A DNA stretch of 64,000 nt from Nematopogon swammerdamellus. Taxonomy: Eukaryota; Arthropoda; Insecta; Lepidoptera; Adelidae. Below the pieces are notes generated by a model. It saw only the letters and a program-made list of their open reading frames with translations, searched no databases and was not told where the DNA came from. Position 1 is the stretch's first letter. Each line of letters starts with the position of its first letter. Made by a program: the position numbers and the translations under genes. The stretch lies in contig OX336336.1 in NCBI GenBank assembly GCA_946902875.1, forward strand, positions 6,294,545-6,358,544. Direction: 5' to 3'. Shown piece by piece: positions 11,836 through 23,800 of the stretch.

Positions 11836-14800
11836 CTACCTACTAAGGTCCGTGACCAAGGTCTTGAGTGCTGCGATCTCCCTCCGAAGCCCCTCCACCT
11901 CTCCCTCGAGACCTCCGCCGGCCGTGTAGCTAGACTCCTTGTCGCGGAAGTACCGCTGCACCAGCTGCGACATCAGAAGTGGGAAATCTTTCTGACGGTT
12001 CTCTTCTATGTCTCGCTCCTGTCGTCAATGTCACACTTTCTTTTATATAACCTTAGCTGTTTGTCTTACTCTTCTCTTACATTCAAGATGCCGATGTATA
12101 CTATTTCACCATGCACCTGTTGGAACTGAGTGCTGCGTGCTGTGAAATTTGGACTCTTGACGGTTCCTGTCGTTCAAAGCCTGAACGTTGCCCAGTGAGC
12201 AATGGAGCGAGCAGTGCTGGGAATATAGCTACGCGTTGTGGTGCATAATGAACCAATCCGTCGAAACACTGAAGTAAAGAAAGAAGGAAAGAAAAGAAAA
12301 ATATTATTTATTGTCATTATGAAATACATACCTATATAAAAAAAAACACAAAAAGAAAACATTATTACAGAAACATAAAATACAAGTAAACCTAATTTAA
12401 CATACATAACACAAGTAATGACAATGTAGACCCATCTCAGCAAAAAAAAAAGCAAGTAGTCGATGTTACACAATAAGCTAAGATGTTAGTGGGCTGGACA
12501 CCTCAACGACTACCGTTGAAGTAAATGGGTGCTACCCTGAAGACCGTGGACGTGAAAACGGAGTGAGGTATAGAGCAGACTCACAATATAGCAGCAATAG
12601 GAGAGAGACCACTTGGCGCGAGCTCCGGGCGGGCGGCGCGAGAATGTGCGGAACCAGTCCATAATGTTGGCCAGCCCGGATGCTGTCGGTATCAGGTTGT
12701 ATGGCGACGGCAGCGTCGTCTGCGATATGTAGTCCACGTACACCTGTGTGTGTACCATTCATTATGTTGTCTAAGAGGGGGCTGGACCACAGTCAATGCG
12801 CGTCATCGCGCTCTGGGGGGCGGCGGCGGGCGGGCGATCGGCTGTGTGAAGGGAGACGGTCGCCGATCGCTGTTTTTAGATTTCCGTATCCCGTTCGGAA
12901 GCCTATTACTAAGCCTATGCCGTTTGTCTGTCTGTCTGTCCTACTGCTGTATCTTTTTTTTTTTATGTAATCCGGTATGGTTGGCTGAGTAGGTGGGGCC
13001 AAAGCGCATGCTCCGACAAGCCAATATCACCTCCGAGAAGGTAGGTGCCATACCGGAGACTTCCCTGGATTGCTGGCTATACTGAACTAGAGGAGAACAC
13101 AACCGGGGCTGCTATGCGGCCATCTTACATCCAGTACGGTGGTACCAACCCAGTCGGCTACAATTTGAGGCTACCACCTAGTAAGGGGCAAGGGAAGGGA
13201 CCTACAGTTTTACACCGGTTCCGAACGGTGAAGCAGCAGGTGTAGGTATGCACGTAATTTTTTTCGTCAGAAAAAACTCATTGGTTCACGCCGACCGGAT
13301 TCGAACCGCGGACCTCTCGCATGAGAAGCCGATGCCCAAACTACTCGGCCACCCGCCGCTTTGGAACCGTAATGGGGAAGCCGCTTGAAATTTTCACAGA
13401 ATGTGTGGATATAACAACAAATAATAAAATATAGAAAAGGTCAAAAATTAAGGGGGGTCCGCACAAAAAAAAAAAATACTTTGAAAAAAAATACACGTTT
13501 CTTGTATGAACAAGAAACGTGTATTTTTAAACGTTTTTTTTTTAAGTTTTTTTTTGTGGTGCGGTAACCTTAGTATGCGTGTCCGACTCGCACTTGGCCG
13601 GTTTTTGCTTCAAATGCAGCAGGCTATTATGCAGAACTTCATATTTTTTTTGTCTTGCAAAATACTGAATTATAAAATGGTACAAAACCTCAGTCCTGCC
13701 GAAGGTCCACTCTATGGCGACGTTGTCTGTGACGCGCTGGAAGGTGTTGGACATGGTAGCTATCAGCATGTTCAGCACCACTATCACCGATATCACCTCG
13801 AAGCCTGCACCCACAAACTAGATTATCTTGAATGTTTTGAATAAGCAAGAAGGCTACAAACACATGTTGGTTGGTATCTCCCATAGATTATATTATTTCT
13901 CTATTCTATGGTATCTCCACTTTAGCGGCAACGCAGCTACCTAAATACTAATGTAGGTAATATAGTAGATTAAGCTGTATCGTCGTTAAGATTCGAATTC
14001 AGGAGAGCAAAAAAACCGTTTATTTCGAAATTTTATTAGAAAACATGAAAACTGTTCTTCCGAAAGTTGTAGATAATATCAAAAGAAACCGTACCGTGCA
14101 CACTCAATAAAGGTATTACTTACACACATAATGTTATTACAATTTAAAGCAAGATACGAGGTTTTGTGTTTTTAATTTTACGATAAATTGCCGACATACG
14201 AGGTATATGTCTATATATATACACGGTGTTGCAACTCCAACCGTAAAACCCGAAAGGGGGTGATTCTCTACGTGAAATAGAACAACTTTTCTTTTACGAC
14301 TTTTTAATTTGAAGAAAAAAAAAGATTTTTCTCCATATATTTTGAGAGTAGGCATTTAAAATTTGTATGGAAAAATTATTATTTTTTTGTTTAAAAACAA
14401 AATATTCCGCCACAGAAGTTGTTTAGTTTCACCAAAGAGTTTGTATTACGTCGCTGCTCTTTGAGTTTCACATATAGAATAACCCCCTTATGTCAGTTAA
14501 AAATATTACGTGGGCAACTGCAACATCGTGTATATATAGGGTGTTACGATGACCATGTCATTAACTTCGGGAGGGTTACATAGACACTCAAATAAACACG
14601 TTACGCAAAAAAAATAATATGTTTATAGTATTACTTTTCGAGAAATTTAACAAGACATGTTAGCTACCTAAACATTAACCTGTGTGTAACAGTAGGTAAC
14701 TTGCATTGTACGGGGTCAATGACCGTACTATGTTCAAACGCAGAACAGCTGTTTGTTGTAAGTAAGTCACAAGGTCACTATGATTGGTTTTTACAGCTAC

Positions 14801-17800
14801 TTATTTGATTTAATTTTTTTGTTAGGAGAAAAAATGCTCCTATAAACATATGTTTTTTTCTTACGTAAAGTGTTTATTTCAGTGTGTATGTAACCCTCCC
14901 GAAGTTAATGACATGGTCAGCGAAACACCTTATATGAGGTCTTTCAAAATTAGTTCATACTACGCTAAGGGGGGGGGGTTCTGTATCATATAGGGAGTAA
15001 AACCTATATAAAATTTTTTGGACCTTGGGCTTTTTTTTATGTACATTTTTTTTATGTATTTAAATAAAAAAATAAGTGGTTCATTTTTATAGCCTAATCG
15101 ATTCAGTTTCATAACAGTAACAAAAAAGTCTTCATGACCACGTGTAAGTTAGTAAAAAAAAAATCTAATTCTTTCTATTCCATACTAATAAAACTAAAAT
15201 TGTGGTTTTTCACCATTTCTGAAAGAAGAGATCTACGTGTTGGAAGATTTTTTTGTTCCTGGCATGAAACTGAAACGATTAAGAAAAATTTGTTTTTACA
15301 TTTTACATTAAAAAAAAAATATAAAAAAAAAAAATTCTTTGTTCTTCAAAAGTGATCTATTTCCGACACAGAACCCCTTAGCGTACTATGAACTAATTTT
15401 GAAAGACCTTATATAGTCCCAAACTAACTGGATGTAAGATGGCCGCATAGCAACCTCGGTTGTGTTCTCCTCTAGTCCAGTATAGCCAGCAATCCAGGGA
15501 AGTCTCCGGTATGGCACCTACCTTCTCGGAGGTGATATTGGCTGGTCGGAGCATGCGCTTTGGCCCCTCCAACTCAGCCACCCATACCGGATTACAAAAA
15601 AAAAATAATACTAAGAATAAAATGCTTATTTCGAAAATTTCTTAGATAATGTAAAGACATTCAACACTTGTAGATAATTATACATATTATATAATACAAA
15701 TATTCAAAGTTTCACAATTAAAACAAGATACGAGGTTTCGTGTTTTTATTTTTGCCAACGCAAATGTATGGAGTTTTGAGATACGAGTTATTCGTTTTGC
15801 TTATATATTTGTTAATACGTATCGTATTGAGATACGAGTAAAAGTGGCCTATGCGCTATGATTTCGAGGAGCACTTTATGAAAAAAAAAATTTTGCTACG
15901 ATGTTTTCGAATCTTAACGACGATATGTAGGTTAGGTATGTTTAATTTCTCAGAAAATCTGAAACTGATCAAGATAGAATAAGAAGATAGGATATGAAAT
16001 TGCAGGTACACCACACATCCGCATATCCGCACCACATTTATGATTTTTATTGGAATAGCTGTAATCTTGCTGGATAGAGACAAATTTGCGAAAATAGGTA
16101 GTTTTTCGTTTTTTCTATCTACTGAACCGATTTTCATGAAACTAATGCCAAAATAAGCAGATTTTTCAGATCATATACCTACATAATATAATATGGCTAT
16201 TATCACAAAGTTTGCTTTAACAAATATTTCGTTCAAAGTTGACAAAAAACTGCAATTTGTCTCCCAACTTTTTTTCTTAGGATTGTTACAAAATTCTGTA
16301 AACAAGCAATTAGGTACATGTACAAATAGATTTCCGTATCCCGTTGGGAAGCGGGGTTTTTGTGGTGCGCGAGTCCTCGCACTTGGCCGTTTTTTTTTTT
16401 ATGAAAACTGGCACGGTCGGCAAATTTTTTTTTTATTGACAGCGCGACATATGGCGCCGAGCCACCTATAAGGTGTCTAACGACGCCCATGGACATTCGG
16501 TCGTATGCGGGTGTTGCGAATGCCATGCCGGCCTGACAGGTGCCCATTCACGCCCCTCTTGAAGGACCCGAGACTGTACTTGGGGGGAAATATACGGGCA
16601 GGGAGAGCGTTCCAGGGTTTACCGGTTCTGTAGAGGAAAGATCTGCAGAATCGATTGGTACGCATCCGCGGTAAGTCCAGCGTGTAGGGATGCAATCCCT
16701 GCCCAGTGCGCGTGGTGCGAAGGTGGAAAGGGGACGCCGCGGCCGGGATCGCATTAAACAGCTCCTCCGAGCACTCCCCATGGAATAAGCGATAGAACAC
16801 ACTTAGGGAGCCGAAATACACATCGACATCATCTACTACACGCGTCATGTTAGCCCATAACACCTCGGTGAACTATAGGTGCCATGTCAGTGCTTCCTTT
16901 TGGTACAATCATGTAAGCTTCCACAGAGACACAAGAGCAGCAACAGCAACTCACAGGCGAAGCACAAGTAGCCGACCTTCTCGGTGAACGCGTGCCGGTT
17001 GTCTACGCTGTCCGTGCTGTTGGACGTGCGCGAGTTCTCGAGCACCACGTCCGCGCTCTCTATCGGCGCCATACAGAACAGCGCCCAAAACAGCGTGTTC
17101 AGCGTGTCCGAGAGACTCGTGAACGAGGACACCTGCGGAGGAATTTATTGAATAGAATGGAATGGAACGGAACGGAACGGAATAGAGTAGAGGTACGGTA
17201 CGGTACGTAGAGTCCGTATGTGAGGTTATAGATGGCGTTATTGGTGTTCGAGATGAACGTTTTTGTATGAAAATAACTATAACCTATTTAAATGTCTTTC
17301 AGTCAGACCTGTGCAGTCTTCATGCCGCCCTCGTCAGTGTAGATCATGCCGTCGTAGTACTGGTAGAGGCGAGCGAGTCCGACCGCGAAGGCGCTGATGA
17401 GGATGGTGAATACGATGATGTACTTGTAGATGTCTATTGTCATCTTGCCCAATGAAACCTTCAAACATTTGATAAGTCAAGTACGAGTATCTTGTCTGGT
17501 CTAGAAGGTCTGGGGTTCAAATAAACGAAATACCGCGTGGATTCTGAAATGTTAGGGCAGCACTATGTCAAGTTGCCTAGACTAGAGACAGCGATAGATA
17601 TCACAATAAAACGGCAGTAGCGGCTCAATCACGGTAGAACAGGTATTTGATTAAACAGAACTGAATCAAGTATTCTGTGACTGAATGGCCCGTAGTAGGT
17701 ATTTTCAGTGTGCCACAGTTTTAAGTTCGAAGAAAAACATATGTTTGTAAAACCTGCAGCGGTCCCAGATGGTAGTTGAGTTGGCAGAGGAACATGAGTC

Positions 17801-20800
17801 GGAAGTAAGCGATGATGGTCGCCACGCAGAAGGAGCCTTCAGCCAGCAGCGTGGGGTCGAACTGGTTCCAGTACTTCCTCTCTATTCACCACATTATTGA
17901 CACCATTAAAATGTAACACGAACGGTTTTGTTATTTTCGAACCATTCCATCTAAAAGGCATCAACCAGTTTTTCTATTTTGGGTAATCAAGCTTTGGGTA
18001 TATCTTAGCAGTGTTATCACACACTCACAGAGTCTATACCATGATAGTCCAGAACCTTGTGGCAACCTAATTTAAGGATGTTCATCCGCCTATGAAGTTT
18101 TCCATCTTTCAGCAGATCATGAATGCCCGTCACAACACACTATCCAGAAAAAAGAATATTACATTTTATAATAGGTCCTTCCGTACCTACCTAAATCTGC
18201 TTTATCGTTAATGCTGACGTCGACTGCCGCCGCAGCCCACAGAATGAATGTGATGCCGAAGAGAGCCAGCATCACGATCTCGCCCCAGTTCCACATCTCG
18301 GTGAAGAAGCGTCGCGGGCCCTGCATGACGCACATGCGCACGGCAGACCACGTGTAGCCGCACACGTACGCTATCAGAGGACCTTCGGCGCCTGAACACG
18401 ATCCACATCAATATTGTTTATAGTAGTCCATCTGGGTGGCTGAGCTCTAGATTGGAATATCACAAGAACATTTAAATAGGTATGGACGTCAGACTGTCCA
18501 ATGCTTATATGAGAAAGAGCGTCGCCGAGCTCCGCGGGTAGCGGAAGGGACGGCGCGCGCTCTGATTGGGTGGTATCGGGCGGTATCGCGCTCTGATTGG
18601 TTGGTAACGAATGACATTTGTACGTTTATACAAGCGTCGTCTTACGCTGGCGCGAGGAAGTTCGACGTCCTTTGTAATATCAGGTAGGTACGCAGCCAGT
18701 CTACTGACAATTCACTCCACCCACCCCCGAGGAAGTGCTAATCTTATAGGCGGACTAAAATCTGTGAGGAAATGCCATTTATTTATTTGATTAGTTAAAT
18801 TATTAATTAATAATAATTAATGTCTAAATTATTAATTTAAGTAGTTGGTGTACACCCGAAGCACATACCTCACACCTTTGGTCATCTCAAAGGAACACAT
18901 ATTATTACCCTTTCCTTTGCGTAGTTATAGGTAAAACTGATCTAATCTGGGTACATAATACTGGTGACGCTGTGACGCTACCGTAGCTACTAAAACTTGA
19001 TTGGGGCTTTAGCGGAAGTTTAGGTATGAAGAGAATGCGTTCAACAATGGACAATAATAATAATAATTGGGGAGTACCTATTAAAAATAAGTACCCACCG
19101 ACCTGTATTTGGTGGCCCTCGTTTCTGATCAGATTTATCGCGGTTGGAGATGATGAACACCGTGATGAGGAAGACGAAGTAAGCAGCAGCGTGTGTGATG
19201 AGCTTGTTCAGTGGAATTTGCCAGTGTCTCACCAGACGATGTCGAGGCAACACCTTTAGGTCCAGATATCAATATGATATTCGAAGATTGGGAAGATATT
19301 GAGGCAAGCATTAAGAAGTTATTAATGAAGAAATTTCTGAAACATTTATTAAGCATACCTCGATATTGCAGTATCCACAAATAGGACCCATATTGTATCG
19401 AAATTCTCACCATGCACAAGACGAGTATGGCGGGAGTGATGAAGACCCTTAGAACCACGATTCCTGCCTTCACTAGCGAGGACTTGCCGCGCCAGCCGTA
19501 CCAGTCCCCCAGCCAGTACGACTCCAATACCTGCGGAAAGCATCTGATTTCCTTTAGTAGAACTTGTCAAGCAAGGCTATAACTTTTATTAATTTATAAC
19601 ATTGATCGAAAATAGCTAGCGGCCATGGTTAGTCGTTATATCTAAGGGTGTTTAGACCATTCTGAATTTAAAAACAAAACAAGTTAGTTTTTGATCAAGA
19701 TGGAATTGAACCTGTTGCGTGTTGGGATGTGCGACAAACTCCTTTTGTTTGTAGTCCACCGCCATGAGCAGTCTCGGGAATATGAAGTGCCGTCGCCCTC
19801 TGGAGCCCGACGTCTGACGCATTACTAGCTCCATCTCATCGGACGAGCGGCAGCAGCCTCATGGAACATAGGTTCCAGTTATTCAAAATAATATAAAATA
19901 ATAGGAATTCGAGAGAAAGCATCTTAGCGAGTTGTGCATTTCTACTAGAGACATCTTTTAAGGTCTGTGCTTTACCATATACCTAGGTAAGTGGTAGAGT
20001 AAAACCAGCCCGATTGATTTCGTACCACTGCTCTGAATGTAGATAAGTCAGTCGAAACAGCTCTTAAAAATAGTACGTGTTTTAATGAGCTGTCACCACG
20101 ATCACGAGTCTAGCAAGTGATGTAGCGAATCATGTCAGATTGAATAGAAACAGCAAGTTTAAAATAGCCCTACCAATAAGCTCGACAGCAAAGGCGCTGA
20201 CGTCATCCCGCAGCTGAAGGTAAGCGACCGCTAGTTGCCTGTAGGCAGCTGCGTTGCGGTCCAGCTCTGCAGACAGGCGGAAGGCGGCCAGCACGGGATC
20301 AGGAGTGGCGTGCACGATGTATGCGGGGGACGCTATGGCGCGGTATAGCGCCAGGCGCGCGCTGCTTGCTTGCAGCGGGTCGTCTAGTGCGAGGGATGCC
20401 CTGAGGAGTTAAATCATATTTTCCTAGTACATGTAAAATGTCATGGCCTTCTTACGACCTATATTTCGCACGGAAAAGGCTCGTAGAATAGAATATAATA
20501 GAATATGCTTTATTGCTTTCCAATACAATGATTTTACAAAAGGCGGACTTATTACCTAAGGCAATCTCTGCCAGTCAACCTAACTTAGTTCGTAACCTGA
20601 ATGCTGAATGCAGAACGCGTAAACGCGTGCACATGCTAGGCCTAAGGAGGCACCTTTCCTCCTTTTTAAGGAGCCTTCGCAAAATGCGAAAAATCGCTCT
20701 GGTGTCTGTCTGTCTGTCGGTCACACGCAGATATCTCCGGACTTACTGAACCGATTTAGATGAAACAGACGCCATATTATGTGTAATTTTAAATAAATCA

Positions 20801-23800
20801 ATTGTCATGTCGTTCTATAGGTAGTCAGTCAGTCAGTCAGCGTGTAAGCGTCCACTGCTGGACATTCACCTCTCCAATTTTCCTCTAGTCCTCCCGGCCT
20901 TCAGTGGTACCTACGGAACCACTGCTTTCCGCCGACACATTTGATGTCGTCGTTCCACCTGGCGGGTGGTCTCTTCCCACACTCCGTTTTCCTGTCCACT
21001 GCCGCCAGTGTAGGACACGGTTACTCCAACGGCCGTCGTCTCTTCGGCTGACGTGTCCAGCCCACTGCCACTTGAGCTTAGCCACCCGGTGTCCAATATC
21101 GACTACTTTGGTGCGTCGATAGATTGCCTCGTTACGCACCATATCACGTAGCGATATTCCCAGCATGGCTCGCTCCATTGCTCGCTGGGCAACTTTCAGC
21201 CTTTGGACAAAAAACGACCGCCAGGGTCCACGTTTCACACCCGTACGTCATAACCGGGAGGACACACTGGTCATATATACGGGTCTTTAAATTTTGCGGA
21301 AGACCTCAGGGCGAATTTTAACTTTCTGAAGGCAGCCCAACCCAGTTGAATCCCTTTTTCGACCTCCTATAGCAGATCGTGTCTACCACAGATCAGAGAA
21401 TTAGGATTTCTGTGGTGTCTACCTATCCTGTCATAACCTCCGTCGCCATTCTATAGGTATTGTTAAGGCAATTTAAAAAATATATAACTTTGCTATAATC
21501 AATAAGTGTGCTGTAACAAATATTTTTCGTTTAAAAGTTGACAAAAAACTGCAGTTTTGTCGCCGAACTTTTTCCTAATTCTGAAAAAAAAGGTATATAG
21601 GTATTCTTATGTATGTAGTTGTGCATCAAACTATTCATTTTGCTCAAAATGTCATACATTTTGAGATAAAGTTTAAATGACTAAGAAAATCCATAAATTC
21701 AACAAACCGATCAGTCAAAATAATACCTACTAGGTATTATTTTGACTGATAGGGGGTGACAACTCGAGAAAGATAACGAACTTGCAAGCGGCACACGTGC
21801 AGTTCGGAGGATGCGGTCGCTCCAGGCGATGACCCCGCTCCACCAGCAGAGCCACGGCTTCGTAGTGTCCACACTGGGCAGCCAGCATGAGCGGCGTCAC
21901 GTGCTGTGGGAAGTCGGTCGAGTGGGGCGTGCCCACGAACTCTAGCCCCGGGGACACGGCCGTTTGGGCATCGAGGAGCATTTCTGGAGTAGAAGAACAT
22001 GCAGCTTAGATCAGGTCCCGTTTCTTTTCGTATTATACTCTCTCGGCGTATAAGTGAGCAGTGAGCACCTATCACTTTTGAGTGCGGCGCATAAGGTGGA
22101 AAAATTACAGAATTGATTTCAGTCAACATTGTATGTAACAACGTATTAGCATTGTTAGTGAATAGGTATCTTCCAAAGATTTTGGAAGGAGAGAAGATGT
22201 GTCATGAGCGCTCCTTCGTATCGGAATTCGGAACCGCTGTCGCCAGTTTCCGATCGCACACAATCACAATTCACCCACACGAACGCACGAACAAATTCGC
22301 ACCAGCGATTTTTGGCCAATCTAAAGCGCTGCATCCACTTGCGCTCACGCACACATTGATTGTTAATATGGGGAAATCTGCCCATAAATTACCGTGTCGC
22401 GGACGTGCCTCCTTCGTATATCTATCTTCGTATACTCTCCTTCCAAAATCTTTGGTCTCTTCACGGTGTTTTTCTTCATCCGAGTGTAGTCTTTTGAAAT
22501 AAAAGTCATCGCACACACAACTAAATAGTTTTTCAGACGAGTGGTGCTTTAAGTTCTAGTTAGGCTATCTGCCACGATTCCGGTATTGGTAGTTTAAATG
22601 AATTGTATTTAAAAGGTGCGTATCACAACATAAATGCGTAGTACCTAACTCAACACCATAGAAAATGTATTTTAAATTACAAGATGGCAGCTCACTCATA
22701 ATGCGCAGCTGATTGTCCCTCACTGCATGTAGTACGGTATCAGCGATGACGATGTTCTTCAGAGACAGAAGGAACTCCACCATGGCCTCTGAGCGGTTTG
22801 CGACAGCCAGGTGCAGCGCGGACAGCCCCTTAGGACAGGTGTAGAGATATCGTCTGCGTAATTTTTTTTTATGTAAACCAGCATGGGTTGCTGTGCCGAG
22901 ATACCAATGGTGCAGTCGACAGAGCCAAAATCACCTCTCCTCGCGAAACCACGCTCAGTTAGGTGCCATGCCAGCAGATTTGCGGACTGTTGCTAGACTG
23001 TCTAGCCCGTTAATACGACGCTCGAAGACACCCAGGTTAAAGCATTCAGGAAATACACTCGCCGGAAGACAGTTCCACACTCTAGCGGTGCGACAGAGAA
23101 ACGATTTAGAGAACCGATGGGTTCTCAGAAGCCCAATGTCAACAACAAAAGGGTGCTGTAAGCGTTTGTCTAAGGAGAACTCGTGCCCAAACTATCTACT
23201 TGTTGGTAGGTAACCCTAGTATCGGTAGATCAGCTTTCTTTATCTATGACTAGCTTTTGTCCGCGGCTTCGCTTCGCTTGACTTTTTGCTCACAACTCAG
23301 ACCGCCGACGACGTAGCGTTGATTCATAGCGTAAGACCATCTTGAGAAGTGACAGACAAAACCGTATGTAAATCGATAAAGTAGTTCTCAAGCTATAAGG
23401 CTATTCAAACGTTACACGGTCGTAGAAACTTCGCTTTATTTATTGGGACTTTGGGACCTTGAGCAAAATCATTCTGGATAACCATTTGCGATCCCGTACG
23501 CATATATAGAATGTATTGGACTCGGTGTAACTACGACGCTACAGAGGATGTAGTTATTAGGCACTGTTGGGCAAGCATGTGTCTCTTCGATTATTGTAAC
23601 CGAAGAAATGTATTAACATCTTCGAAAAAAGTTATAACTCTGCTGTAGGATTCCCGTGTCTACATCAACCTGCAAGTAGACATTTGCTTGGAATTTGACT
23701 ACTTATACCTACCATGACAGTTGTTGACACTTACATGGAAATCGACATTACCTGTAGCACAGCTTAAAGCCTCTAGGTAGACCCTCACCTGGAAGTTGAC

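Noticed and set aside
13278..13362. tRNA-Ser/Leu-like gene with clear A and B boxes
   Set aside because: The acceptor stem does not pair and the sequence continues into a SINE body and A-tail, so it is an SINE head. The same holds for 56.04, 33.6, 46.4 and 47.1 kb.
18500..18740. Internal promoter suggested by two ATTGG (inverted CCAAT) motifs and GC-rich DNA in TRPC intron 8
   Set aside because: No TATA, initiator or downstream exon pattern supports it; the duplicated GCGCTCTGATTGG may be a small repeat.
22113..22516. Overlapping 129-aa (+) and 81-aa (-) ORFs
   Set aside because: Both lie across a non-coding MITE in TRPC intron 3; no domain.
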